A DNA stretch of 55,484 bases from Clostridiales bacterium GWF2_38_85 (GCA_001797275.1 MGOY01000041.1:1-55484); one strand, 5' to 3'; positions 32,871-41,864 are shown, counted from the first letter of the stretch. The notes: generated from the sequence alone by a model not told the origin. A program made the numbers and translations.

Positions 32871-34324
32871 TTATGTTCTGCTGGTTAGAATCTTCAGAGG
32901 CTCATATCTCATTATAAATATAACAGCCGCACTGCTTGAAATAGCAGTAAGCAGAAGACCTATTCCAAGTAGCTGTAGTATAACGACCATATCTGTTGAA
33001 GAATTGATTTCGCTTATATAGTTTGTAACATTGTTACCAATATTGTTCAAGAACCCACTTTTACCACTGTAGCCGGAACAGAAATTATTGCACCGATTGC
33101 AGAACCGATTATAATAGTTGCCATTGTAACGGCAAACAACTCACACATGAATTGTATTGCGACCTTCGGCTTTTTCATGCCGATCGCCGTAAGAACACCG
33201 ACCTCATATTTGCGTTCGCGGATATTAAATATATTAAGCACTACAAGAATTATACCGCCGATAAGGAGAACTATGAGCAAAAATACTCCTGCAAATTTAC
33301 TTAGATTCTGTAACGGTACAAGACTGTTTTCGTATGATGTTATATCGCTTGAACTTACAGTGTATGTGTCATCAAGTCCGAGAGTATAAACATCCTCGGA
33401 GAATGCCTCAAATGCCGCCGTGTCAGACAGTATATATGTACCTGAGAGAGAGCTGCGAAGAGCAGTGGTTGAAGTCATTCCGGTGTCTTCATTGGTTTCG
33501 GTTTCAGCAACCGATGAAGATTGTTCAGCAATAGCTGTGACTGTTCCGGCGCTTGTGATTATCCGGTTTGCAGGATCACTTGAGGCTGAGAACATCATAC
33601 CGCTGGAAGCGGTTCCTGATTCGCTGTTTGTATAAATACCTGTTATTGTGAGTGTATACACTTCATCCTCGGCATTAGGATTTGCGATTGTTATTGTATC
33701 ACCTACCTCAAGGTCGTTGTAAAGAGCAAGCTCATCGGTTATAATACAGCTCATATCAGCTGCGGTTATATCGAATATTGCGCCGTCGGTAATCGAGCAT
33801 GTACCGCTGATAAAATCAGTCATTGCGGTTTCGGAACTGTACCCGATCATGGTAAAATCACCCTGGGTTCCGAAATCACCGGTCATTCTGCCACCACCGC
33901 CCATATCCGGCATGTCATCAGGGACATTGGTATCACTTGATGATATCGATGATGTTTCTATTGCTGCAAAGGCTTCATCACCTGAATTTACTGAGCTTGT
34001 AATAGTGTAGTAGAAATCAGAAACATACTGTGATGCAGCATATGTCTGAAGTTCATTCAATTCAAGACTATCAGACATATTTATCATCTCACGGAAATCG
34101 GTACCGCTACCTTGAGCTTGCTTCATCTGCGATGTACGGTCATATGATATTGACGCTTTTATATTCAGAAGCGACATACTTTCATTCTCTGCTTTTACGG
34201 CTGCCTGTTTGATAGTCAGTGCGACACAGCTTGAAACAGCAATTACAAAAATAATTATACCAACCAGAATATTGCGTCCCTTCGATCGCATGATATTCCT
34301 TAAGACGTTTTTTACGATATACAT
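32871..34324 (-). pseudogene. FtsX/MacB-type ABC transporter permease, frameshifted
   Basis: The main frame (34324 to 33047) has an N-terminal membrane helix, a long Ser/Thr/Asp-rich extracellular domain and two helices (FAGVFLLIVLLIGGIILVVL, AVTMATIIIGSAIGAIIS), then stops after VVKVGS. A shifted frame supplies the missing end: FLNNIGNNVTNYISEIN, then MVVILQLLGIGLLLTAISS and IMRYEPLKILTSRT, stopping at 32871. One frameshift/deletion near 33050 thus removes the last helix. Confidence 0.75.
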
Positions 34325-34494
34325 AATAACCCTCTCATCCTTATATTCTTTTCGTCGATTTTATAATTATTTTAATTTGTTACTATGTTATATCGGTGAA
34401 AATGAAATAAAGATATTGTGGTGATAGAGCGATTTTTTATTTTAATTTTTCTAAGCATAGTTAAAATATATGACAAAATGTATTACATTGTTTA

Positions 34495-34914
34495 TTATAT
34501 CCTGACTTTTCCCTTTAGTATTATGTAGGCTTCATCTACATCATCTACACCCAGAACCGTAGTTTCCATCGGGCACATACCGGTATTGGCTCGGTTGATT
34601 ATATAAGGTACTTTTTCTCCGAAGGTGTAGGGAACATTATTACTGTCAAGAACTGCACATGCGTGTTCGCTTATTATAGCTGCATATAATTCTTTGACCT
34701 TGCCTTTGATAAACAGCATCGCTGCCGCTTTCCCGACAACCTTATCAGCAACATACCTATCTTTAAAAAAATAAATATTTTCATTGAGCCATATCATCAG
34801 GGGTTTTATTCCGCTTTCAATAGATGTGAACACCTGTTCTTTTTGCGGCTCATAGACTACACAGGATAGCCTGTTATCTTCAAGTGTTTTCTTTGTTTTT
34901 TCGAGTGGTGTCAG
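34495..34914 (-). CDS. DUF1893 domain protein (non-ATG start)
   Basis: The frame from GTG at 34833 lacks the N-terminal part of this family; in-frame sequence upstream reads TPLEKTKKTLEDNRLSCVVY, which fits DUF1893 well. The only start-like codon after GGAGGG at a suitable distance is CTG (34914-34912), inside the 3' end of the ECF gene. Core: ESGIKPLMIWLNEN, VADKVVGKAAAMLF, NRANTGMCPMETTVL. About 139 residues. Function unknown; frequently linked to redox genes. Confidence 0.75.
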   Translation of the reverse strand: MTPLEKTKKTLEDNRLSCVVYEPQKEQVFTSIESGIKPLMIWLNENIYFFKDRYVADKVVGKAAAMLFIKGKVKELYAAIISEHACAVLDSNNVPYTFGEKVPYIINRANTGMCPMETTVLGVDDVDEAYIILKGKVRI

Positions 34915-35416
34915 AAAGCAGCCCTCCTTTTTTCAGTGCATATACAACTGCGGGGATCAAAATCAACTGTATGGCAATACCGGGTAGTCCGGTTACAGTT
35001 GCGGTAATAGCTGCTACCGGTGCATCGATGTTAACGCCGAATAATGGACCGCTAAGCATAAGGCAGAGTGCATAAACAGCTCTTCCGGAAATCATTGCAA
35101 GCAGAAGGCTTGGAAGTAAAGGTAACTTTTTGTATAACAGACCACCTGCCAGTCCATAAGCAGCAAGCTCAAACAGCATAAAATACAATCTCGGAATCTG
35201 TGGCATACCTGTAATCAAAAAACTGAGCAGAGGGGTTATTACACCAACAGCTAAGCCGCCAAGTGGTCCTGCAGCAAAGCCGGCAAGCAAGACGGGTATA
35301 TGCATCGGAAGAAACATACTACCTGCCTGCGGACCTCCGATTAAATGAAAAACCTGAGGCAGCAGAACACCGATAGCTGCAAGCAGACCACTATAAATTA
35401 ATTTTCTTAATTTCAT
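34880..35416 (-). CDS. ECF transporter S component
   Basis: 178 residues, about five to six helices, N terminus KLIYSGLLAAIGVLLPQVFH and LPMHIPVLLAGFAAGPLGGL, typical of substrate-binding S subunits of energy-coupling-factor vitamin importers. The ATG overlaps the aldo/keto reductase stop (ATGA). No riboswitch found, so the vitamin is not identifiable. Confidence 0.85.
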   Translation of the reverse strand: MKLRKLIYSGLLAAIGVLLPQVFHLIGGPQAGSMFLPMHIPVLLAGFAAGPLGGLAVGVITPLLSFLITGMPQIPRLYFMLFELAAYGLAGGLLYKKLPLLPSLLLAMISGRAVYALCLMLSGPLFGVNIDAPVAAITATVTGLPGIAIQLILIPAVVYALKKGGLLSDTTRKNKENT

Positions 35417-36549
35417 GATTTTTTATTTAAGGATTCCATATCCTTTACGACAGATTTTAAGTTTTCAATGATATGAAGCTTCTGAGGGCAGACAGCTTCG
35501 CACTGACTGCATTCTACGCATTTATCAGCTCTTGCTGACTCATTAAGGTCGTTGAAATAAGCCCATTTCGCATCTGCATCATTACCGTAGATAGAGTGCT
35601 GATTCCAGATGCTGAAGTTGTGTGGGATATTTACGCCTGAAGGGCAGGGCATACAGTATTCGCAGCCTGTGCAATCGTTCCTGACTCTTGAACGAAGCGC
35701 ATTTGCAACCGCATCAACAGCAGTACATTCTTTACGGCTGAGAGGGACAAACGGTGAGAATGTCTTGATGTTATCCTCAACCTGATCGATTGCAGTCATC
35801 CCGCTGAGTATAACCTTAACATTCGGATGCGATGCCAGCCAACGGAAGGACCAGGATGCGGTTGAGACAAGCGGATTAATAGCTTTAAATATTTTTGTTA
35901 TATCATCTGGAAGGTTTGCAAGCGCTCCACCTTTGACCGGTTCCATGATAACAAGCGGAATGCCAAGACTTTCTGCAAGCTTGTAACCCTTTTCGCCTGC
36001 CTGATAATCGGTATCCATGTAGTTGAATTGTATCTGACAGAAATCCCATTTACGGTATGTGAGTATTTCTTCAAAAATAGGATATTCATCATGAAACGAA
36101 AAACCGAGATTTTTTATCTTCCCCTGCTTTTTCAGTTCGACACAGTAATCGACTGCGCCACATTCCTTCATCTTATCCCAATAATGCTTGTTGAGAGCAT
36201 GGATCAGATAAAAATCGATGTAGTCAGTCTGAAGTTTGTCACATTGCTCTTGGAAAATACGCTTTGCGTCATCAACAGAATTTACATTCCAGACAGGCAG
36301 CTTTGTTGCGATGTTCAGCTTGCTGCGGTCATGCTTCTTCAATGCCTTTCCTACAAACGGTTCACTCTGACCGTTGAGGTAAAAATATGCTGTATCGATA
36401 TAATTGACCCCTGCTTCAATAGCTGTATCCAACAATCTCTGTGCTTCGGGTTCGTTTATTTTTCCGTCATCAAGCAGTGGAAATCGCATACAGCCAAAAC
36501 CAAGGAGTGATGTTTTAATCCCTATGTTTTCCATAACTTTATAATCCAT
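35413..36549 (-). CDS. Aldo/keto reductase with C-terminal 4Fe-4S domain
   Basis: 378 residues. An AKR barrel (GFGCMRFPL, YIDTAYFYLNGQSE with catalytic Tyr, FYLIHALN with the His) and a C-terminal ferredoxin-like extension with CTGCEYCMPCPSGVNIP and CVECSQCEAVCPQKLHI. GGAAGAGG precedes the ATG. Substrate unknown. Heads a coupled AKR-ECF-DUF1893 unit. Confidence 0.9.
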   Translation of the reverse strand: MDYKVMENIGIKTSLLGFGCMRFPLLDDGKINEPEAQRLLDTAIEAGVNYIDTAYFYLNGQSEPFVGKALKKHDRSKLNIATKLPVWNVNSVDDAKRIFQEQCDKLQTDYIDFYLIHALNKHYWDKMKECGAVDYCVELKKQGKIKNLGFSFHDEYPIFEEILTYRKWDFCQIQFNYMDTDYQAGEKGYKLAESLGIPLVIMEPVKGGALANLPDDITKIFKAINPLVSTASWSFRWLASHPNVKVILSGMTAIDQVEDNIKTFSPFVPLSRKECTAVDAVANALRSRVRNDCTGCEYCMPCPSGVNIPHNFSIWNQHSIYGNDADAKWAYFNDLNESARADKCVECSQCEAVCPQKLHIIENLKSVVKDMESLNKKS

Positions 36550-36853
36550 ATAAACCTCTTCCTTTGGTATAATTGCAACACCAAAATTGATAAAAATAAT
36601 ATATGTTCATTTTACAGTATAAGCGGTCGGATGTCAAGACCAATAAAAATTCAATCCATTAAAATAAGAGAAATAACCGTATACAACAAAAAAAGATAAA
36701 AATCGAATAATTTCGACAATATATTGTGAATATTAAAATTTTATCTATAATATATTGATTTTTTAAAAAAAATATATTGACATTATGGGAAATGTTAGAT
36801 ATAATAAATACCAGTAAAACTTATTAATGGGAAATGAGGAGGAAATGGGATCA
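36550..36853. other. AT-rich divergent intergenic region with a consensus promoter
   Basis: Separates the aldo/keto reductase (minus) and DUF6514-type (plus) genes. Contains TTGACA-17-TATAAT (separate entry), poly-A tracts around 36765 and no other recognised structure. Confidence 0.5.
36777..36805 (+). promoter_or_regulatory. Perfect-consensus sigma-A promoter
   Basis: TTGACA (36777-36782), 17 nt, TATAAT (36800-36805): full match to the vegetative consensus with optimal spacing. Drives the DUF6514-type gene about 50 nt downstream, implying strong expression unless repressed. Confidence 0.8.
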
Positions 36854-37126
36854 ATGTCAACATCAATATTATTAAAAACCCACAGCAGTGATATTTCAGA
36901 AGGGGTATATCAGTATAATTTAATTGTAACAAACAAAACAATTGAGGATTTTGGTGAAGTCAAAGTATACGGAATCGAAATTTGTGCAGATGATATGTAT
37001 GAAAGGGTAGATGATATATCATCCAATGCAAATATCGTTGTTCAACTCCTTCGAATACTCGAGGACAACAATTGCTCACCGCTACATCTGAAGGATGTAG
37101 TCGAAGATTTTCTGGAGAATTTATAA
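36854..37126 (+). CDS. DUF6514-like small protein
   Basis: 90 residues from MSTSILLKTHSSDISEGVYQ; conserved-looking features are VYGIEICADDMYERVDDIS and the C-terminal HLKDVVEDFLENL. GAGGAGG lies 10-11 nt before this ATG; two earlier ATG codons are too close to it. Family assignment is from memory of clostridial DUF6514 proteins. Single-gene unit with a consensus promoter and a terminator. Confidence 0.65.
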   Translation: MSTSILLKTHSSDISEGVYQYNLIVTNKTIEDFGEVKVYGIEICADDMYERVDDISSNANIVVQLLRILEDNNCSPLHLKDVVEDFLENL

Positions 37127-37135
37127 AGTCAAATG

Positions 37136-37158
37136 AAGCCCGCGTGATGCGGGCTTTT
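37136..37158. terminator. Bidirectional intrinsic terminator
   Basis: AAGCCCGC/GCGGGCTT stem with a 7-nt loop region followed by TTTTGTT on the plus strand. Serves the DUF6514-type gene and the convergent ABC-2 permease gene. Confidence 0.85.
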
Positions 37159-37159
37159 G

Positions 37160-37873
37160 TTATATCAACTTCTTTATAAACCGTTTTTGCAAGAAAAAGA
37201 GCCATATTATTGACACTGCGAGAAAAGGTAGTAAAAATAAAAATGAATTTTTTACTATCGTTTTACCCAGCCAGAATGAAGGTAGAAACGAAGCAAGATA
37301 TTGAACTTTGCCTGTTACGAAAAACGGTAAGGGTAAACCGAGAAGGATTATTGATGACAGCTTTGACAACGCCATTCCTTCAACCTTGTTTGTTGATATC
37401 GAAACTATTATCATGGATATAATGACTGATATGAAGCCGTTGGCTGATGACAAAATCAAACTTTCGAATATAAATAATCCTGAAAGTGAAAATATCAGAG
37501 CTATTATAACACCGTATACAATTGAAATTATGGTTGGAATCACAATCCTGGATACCATATACCCCGATTTACAGAGAGGTGTTACAGAAAGGTATTCCGA
37601 AAGCCCGATGTCTGATTCGCCGAGCATTACCATAGCTCCAGCGAAAGAAAACATCAGCGGAGGCAACGCAGTCAGGAAAGCATCGAATAACAGATAATAA
37701 GGCGATAAAATCTCTGATATTTTAAAATAATCTGTTAGAAAAATTTCAAGCTGAGGAATTGCAAATTTAAAGAAAAAACCTGCTAAAATCGGTACAAACA
37801 ACATTATAGCAAGCATTGAGTCCTTCCAGATTTCGCCGAGAAATTGCTTGAAAGCCTTTAGAATTGTTTTCAT
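37160..37873 (-). CDS. ABC-2-type transporter permease (exporter subunit)
   Basis: 237 residues with six hydrophobic helices, beginning MKTILKAFKQFLGEIWKDSM. AGAAGGG at the end of the leader element precedes the ATG at 37873. Last gene of a TetR-ATPase-permease-permease operon, resembling two-permease drug exporters. Confidence 0.85.
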   Translation of the reverse strand: MKTILKAFKQFLGEIWKDSMLAIMLFVPILAGFFFKFAIPQLEIFLTDYFKISEILSPYYLLFDAFLTALPPLMFSFAGAMVMLGESDIGLSEYLSVTPLCKSGYMVSRIVIPTIISIVYGVIIALIFSLSGLFIFESLILSSANGFISVIISMIIVSISTNKVEGMALSKLSSIILLGLPLPFFVTGKVQYLASFLPSFWLGKTIVKNSFLFLLPFLAVSIIWLFFLQKRFIKKLI

Positions 37874-37996
37874 AGCTATGACCATCCCTTCTTTAAATGT
37901 GTGGGAATTGTGCCGTATTTGATATTATCAAATTTGCGCCTCACTTTATGGCGCAAAGGCACAAAACTGTAGTTTGAAAGATAAATCTTTCAAACT
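37874..37996 (-). promoter_or_regulatory. Repeated structured 5' leader element, copy B (type copy)
   Basis: Minus strand: GGAGGATGC, hairpin AGTTTGAAAGAT/ATCTTTCAAACT (37971-37996, containing the upstream gene's stop codon), then an outer stem TTGTGCC/GGCACAA (37958-37964 with 37908-37914) enclosing hairpins TTTGCGCC/GGCGCAAA and ATTTGAT/ATCAAAT, then ATTCCC, which can pair with GGGAT of the ribosome binding site. Lies between two permease genes of one operon, so it acts, if at all, within the transcript. Confidence 0.78.
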
Positions 37997-38673
37997 TTGC
38001 ATCCTCCCAGTTGCCGGAATGTTTTTTTGACAACCTTAATACATATAAAATATGAAACGGTTATCCAGAATAATTGAATGAGAATCAATAAAAATGGATT
38101 TGTATAGCTTCCGGAAAGCAGTTTAATTGCTGCTACTCCGGGGAGCAGAATCAGCCATGGGTTATCATAACCAAACAAAGTTATAACCGGCGGCGCTGTA
38201 AGGATCAGCTCGAAAGGGACAGTTGCAATGACAAACTGATTCAGGCTGCTTGCTTTGAACGCAACAATTAATCCAATAAGCGAAAAAACCACTGATGACA
38301 GGAAAACAGCAATAATGACAGTTATGATGTTATTACTTTGAGCTGACAATGCTATTATGACACCGACAATCGTGCCGATAAGTCCGAGCGACAGGACTTT
38401 TGCATTAATATATTGGCTGATTTTTATTGGTGAAACTGCAAGAGAGTTCAATATCATCTGACTTTTTTCAAGCAACACGATAGCACCCATAAAAAACAAT
38501 CCCATTGCTGCCGGATCGGAATAAATCATAATAACAGCAGTAGTTTTTTGCCATGATGCCGGCATAATATTGAGTATAAAAACATAAAACAGGGTAAAAA
38601 AACTGTACAAAAGATAAAAACCATATTTGTATTGGATTTTTATATCCGCTGAGGTCAGTCTGAGTGTTTTCAT
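37990..38673 (-). CDS. ABC transporter permease (ABC-2 type)
   Basis: 227 residues, six helices, start MKTLRLTSADIKIQYKYGFY. Overlaps the ATPase stop by 4 nt (ATGA). Its last codons and stop (TGCAAAGTTTGA) form the beginning of the leader element of the next gene. Partners with 37160-37873 as the membrane part of the exporter. Confidence 0.88.
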   Translation of the reverse strand: MKTLRLTSADIKIQYKYGFYLLYSFFTLFYVFILNIMPASWQKTTAVIMIYSDPAAMGLFFMGAIVLLEKSQMILNSLAVSPIKISQYINAKVLSLGLIGTIVGVIIALSAQSNNIITVIIAVFLSSVVFSLIGLIVAFKASSLNQFVIATVPFELILTAPPVITLFGYDNPWLILLPGVAAIKLLSGSYTNPFLLILIQLFWITVSYFICIKVVKKTFRQLGGCKV

Positions 38674-39518
38674 TCAAGCTTCCTCCCTGTAACCTCTATA
38701 AAAATATCATTGAGCGTCGGCTCACAGCTATGTATAGACCTGAGGTTTCCACTTGCAATCAGTAAATTCAAAGTTTTGTCTTTTACGGTTTCGGCAATAA
38801 GACAGTTTGATTTTTTCTTAATTCCATTTTCAATATAGCTGTATTCGATTTTATTTGCACCCTTCAACATTATTAACGAGTGCGGGCTGTCCATGACTTT
38901 TATTTTGCCGTCGACGATAAAAGCAACCCTGTCGCAAAGTTCTGTTGCATCCTGCATGTTGTGAGTAGTCAGAATTATGGTCTTGCCTTTTGTTTTTTCA
39001 GTTAAAATCATATCCTTCATAGTCCTTGCATTTGCGGGATCAAGTCCGCTTGTGGGTTCATCAAGAAATAGTATATCGGGATTGTGGAGCAATGCTTTGA
39101 TAAAATTTAACCTCGACTTCATGCCTTTTGAATATTCGGATATCTTTTTATCCGCATCTCGGTCTAATCCCACAGCGTTAAGCAGGGAGTCAATATCACT
39201 CAGTTGTTTGGAATACAGCGAACCGAAAAATTTCAAATTCTGTCTTGCGGTCAACTTTTCATAGAGGCTTGGAAATTCAAAATCCACGCCTATGTTCTCG
39301 TAAAAAGAATTATCCCGATTCTTTACCTCAATACCATTAACTATGGCATTCCCTCTGTAACCTAATATCAAACCGGTCAAAATTTTCTGCAAAGTGCTTT
39401 TTCCGGCACCGGACGGACCGAGAAATCCGAATATTTCACCTTTTGGAACATTGAAGTTGATATCTTCCATAAAAGGTGCTTTTGTATAGCTGAAAGCTAA
39501 ATTCTTTACATTAATCAT
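38670..39518 (-). CDS. ABC transporter ATP-binding protein (drug-exporter type)
   Basis: 282 residues. Walker A FLGPSGAGKSTLQKIL, signature YSKGMKSRLNFIKAL, Walker B ILFLDEPTSGLDP, switch TTHNMQDATELC. A C-terminal DrrA-type extension. Overlaps tetR by 8 nt. Powers the two-permease exporter. Confidence 0.93.
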   Translation of the reverse strand: MINVKNLAFSYTKAPFMEDINFNVPKGEIFGFLGPSGAGKSTLQKILTGLILGYRGNAIVNGIEVKNRDNSFYENIGVDFEFPSLYEKLTARQNLKFFGSLYSKQLSDIDSLLNAVGLDRDADKKISEYSKGMKSRLNFIKALLHNPDILFLDEPTSGLDPANARTMKDMILTEKTKGKTIILTTHNMQDATELCDRVAFIVDGKIKVMDSPHSLIMLKGANKIEYSYIENGIKKKSNCLIAETVKDKTLNLLIASGNLRSIHSCEPTLNDIFIEVTGRKLE

Positions 39519-40101
39519 TTAGTTGTACCACCAATCCTCTGATAAGCAGTTTTATTGCATCATCAAACAGTTCTTCGCCAATCTCTCGTCTGTACTTAAC
39601 AGATAAAAACACAGCACGGAAAGCTGCACTGTAAGCCTGTATATTTGTATTTTGTCTGACGGGAAGGTTTGATAACAGGTTTTCAAGACTGAAATCATCC
39701 TTGTTAAAATGCTCGCGAACAATCTGATCGGGCAATTTCCGCATGATGATATCCATATCACCGTTAATTATCAATTCTATCAATCCTGTCTTTTCAATAC
39801 TTTTATATATCTCAAACAACAAATCCGTAAGTTTGTCGGCGCTATAATCACTGCTAATCCCCGTTGCATCATTCAATAATTCTTTGTGAATTGTATTATG
39901 CAGATCATTGATAACATCAAAAAACAGTTCTTCTTTAGAGTTGTAAAACAGATAGAAAGTACCTTTTGGAATATTGGCATGCTTGACAAGCTCGTCAACT
40001 GTTGTTTTTTTAACTCCAAACTTCTTTAGATTATCTGCGGCGACTGCTTTTAAAGTATTTCTTATAGATTCTTTTTCTTTGTCTGAAAATGTTTTCGGCA
40101 T
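39511..40101 (-). CDS. TetR/AcrR family repressor
   Basis: 196 residues. HTH KKTTVDELVKHANIPKGTFY then LFYNSKEELFF, preceded by IRNTLKAVAADNLKKFGVKK. The variable C-terminal ligand domain is helical. First gene of the exporter operon; a palindromic operator overlaps its promoter, so autorepression relieved by the exported compound is the obvious model. Confidence 0.92.
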   Translation of the reverse strand: MPKTFSDKEKESIRNTLKAVAADNLKKFGVKKTTVDELVKHANIPKGTFYLFYNSKEELFFDVINDLHNTIHKELLNDATGISSDYSADKLTDLLFEIYKSIEKTGLIELIINGDMDIIMRKLPDQIVREHFNKDDFSLENLLSNLPVRQNTNIQAYSAAFRAVFLSVKYRREIGEELFDDAIKLLIRGLVVQLND

Positions 40102-40120
40102 AATAACCCCCTCTTGTATA

Positions 40121-40149
40121 CTATATGACTAAAACTGACTATATAGTCA
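40121..40149. promoter_or_regulatory. TetR operator (TGACTATATAGTCA palindrome)
   Basis: A perfect 14-bp palindrome at 40136-40149 plus an extra half-site ATGACT at 40124-40129. It sits immediately downstream of the -10 of the operon promoter, so a bound repressor would block initiation. Confidence 0.75.
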
Positions 40150-40176
40150 TTATAATTATAAAAAAATATTTGTCAA
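40149..40176 (-). promoter_or_regulatory. Promoter of the tetR-ABC exporter operon
   Basis: Minus strand TTGACA (40171-40176), 16 nt, TATAAT (40149-40154), adjoining the palindromic operator. Confidence 0.75.
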
Positions 40177-40370
40177 TAGAAAAAATAAAAAAATCCCGGC
40201 GACTCAAGGAACTCATCCTTTTGCTGCCGGGATTTTTTTCTGTTGTAAAGCCTTGCACTTTGGGCGACTCTTGTTATAGGATTCAAACTGCCCCAGGTTT
40301 TTCGCTGTTGCTTTGCAAGCTCACGCTTTTTGCGTTTCGAAAGCTTGACATTGGAAATGAATTTTTCCAT
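40173..40370 (-). CDS. Small basic protein of unknown function
   Basis: 65 residues from MEKFISNVKLSKRKKRELAK; then QQRKTWGSLNPITRVAQ and NRKKSRQQK. Strongly basic with a TWGSLNPITR motif that looks conserved, as in short clostridial proteins I cannot name. GAAAGGACAATATTT gives the ATG at 40370. The last ~15 codons (ending FLESPGFFYFFY) run through a terminator hairpin, so the natural end may be shorter in relatives. A nucleic-acid-binding role is suggested only by charge. Confidence 0.65.
   Translation of the reverse strand: MEKFISNVKLSKRKKRELAKQQRKTWGSLNPITRVAQSARLYNRKKSRQQKDEFLESPGFFYFFY
40187..40240. terminator. Terminator overlapping the end of the small basic protein gene
   Basis: ATCCCGGC (40193-40200) with GCCGGGAT (40226-40233), long loop; T-runs follow in both directions (TTTTTTT plus strand, TTTTTTTATTTTTT minus strand). 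It lies within the minus-strand reading frame. Confidence 0.7.
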
Positions 40371-40438
40371 AAATATTGTCCTTTCTGTTTTATTTATACA
40401 TATATTATAACACAAATAAATCAAAAAGGCAAGTGGAT

Positions 40439-41818
40439 TTAAAGACCGAAAAATTCTCTTGCATTGTCTATCGAAACGGCCTTAACAAGCTCAAAGGCTG
40501 ATTCTTTATCATACTCACCTTTTTCAACTTGTTCACCGATATAGTTACACAATATTCTTCTGAAATAATCATGTCTGGTGAATGCGGTGAATGATCTTGA
40601 ATCGGTCAGCATTCCTGTAAAACGACCTAAAAGTGCGGTAAATGAAAGAGCCTTTAGTTGTTCGCGTATGCCATCTTTGTGATCGCAGAACCACCATGCA
40701 GCGCCAAGCATAAGATTTCCCTTTGCACTGCCCCAGAAGTTGCCGAGCATGGTTGATATTTCGTAATAAGCGTTAGGATTCAACGAATAAACAATCATTT
40801 TCGGTAATGAGTTTTTTGCGTCTAAGTTGTTCAATAGGTTACACAATGCAAGAACATCTGCTTTTTCACCAACCGAATCGTTTCCGCTGTCTACCCCTGC
40901 TGTTGTATATAATTTTTTGCTGTTGTTGCGAATCGGTGAAAGGTGCAGCTGAAGAACCATGTTTCTCTTTTTGAATTGTGAAGCAAAAAACTCAAGCATG
41001 AAACCAATATAAATTGATGTATCGGTTTCATGTAGCTGCTTGCCGGTTAATGCATAATTGAATATTTTTTCAGCCATTTCTTTTTCACCGATAACATGAG
41101 GTAAAGTTTCCATGCCGATATCAGCGAGAACACAGCCAAGACTGTAAAAGTAATCCAACTTTTCTGTTATAACAGTCAGCCATTTATCAAATGTCGGTTT
41201 TTTTGTACCGGTTACTTTTACTACATAATCATAGAAGTCGTCTTTGTTGATTCCACATATGGCTTTATCTGCACGGAAGGTGGGTACAACCTTGACTTCA
41301 TATCCCTCTTTTTTAAGCAGCTTGTGATATTCGAGCGAATCTGCAATATCATCGGTGGTACAGATGGTTTCGACACGAGATTTTGCGATAAGCTTTCTCG
41401 GAGTGATTTTACCGCTTTTTATTATTTCATTAGCTTTTCTCAGGATGTTTTTTGCTGATTTTTTATTGAGTGGTTCATTAATGCTAAAATATTCTTTGAG
41501 TTCCATATGGACCCAGTGATATATCGGGTTTCCGACAGCAAGCGGCAATATTTCTGCAAATGCAAGAAACTTAGAATCCCAGTCAGCATTGCCGGATATA
41601 TAATATTCATCAATACCGGCAGCACGCATAAGTCGCCATTTGTAATGGTCGCCTTTTAACCACAACTCACCAAGACTGTCGAAGTTGTTATCTTCGTATA
41701 TTTCTTTGGGACTTAAGTGACAATGGTAATCACATATGGGTAGTTCTTTCACTGATCTGTATAATTCAAAGCTTGTATCATTATCAATAAGAAACCGTTC
41801 GTCAAAGAAGCCTTTCAC
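40439..41818 (-). CDS. uxaC: Glucuronate isomerase
   Basis: 459 residues, family length. ICDYHCHLSPKEIYEDNNFD gives the HxH metal site; others are TICTTDDIADSLEYH, MVLQLHLSPIRNNS and FTGMLTDSRSFTAFTRHDYF. GTG start with GGGGGTGAG upstream. Converts D-glucuronate/galacturonate to fructuronate/tagaturonate. Followed upstream by a dehydrogenase and an epimerase gene, forming a sugar-acid utilisation unit. Confidence 0.95.
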   Translation of the reverse strand: MKGFFDERFLIDNDTSFELYRSVKELPICDYHCHLSPKEIYEDNNFDSLGELWLKGDHYKWRLMRAAGIDEYYISGNADWDSKFLAFAEILPLAVGNPIYHWVHMELKEYFSINEPLNKKSAKNILRKANEIIKSGKITPRKLIAKSRVETICTTDDIADSLEYHKLLKKEGYEVKVVPTFRADKAICGINKDDFYDYVVKVTGTKKPTFDKWLTVITEKLDYFYSLGCVLADIGMETLPHVIGEKEMAEKIFNYALTGKQLHETDTSIYIGFMLEFFASQFKKRNMVLQLHLSPIRNNSKKLYTTAGVDSGNDSVGEKADVLALCNLLNNLDAKNSLPKMIVYSLNPNAYYEISTMLGNFWGSAKGNLMLGAAWWFCDHKDGIREQLKALSFTALLGRFTGMLTDSRSFTAFTRHDYFRRILCNYIGEQVEKGEYDKESAFELVKAVSIDNAREFFGL

Positions 41819-41864
41819 AAGCTCACCCCCATATCAATATGTTCCTTCGGTATTCGCAACTATA

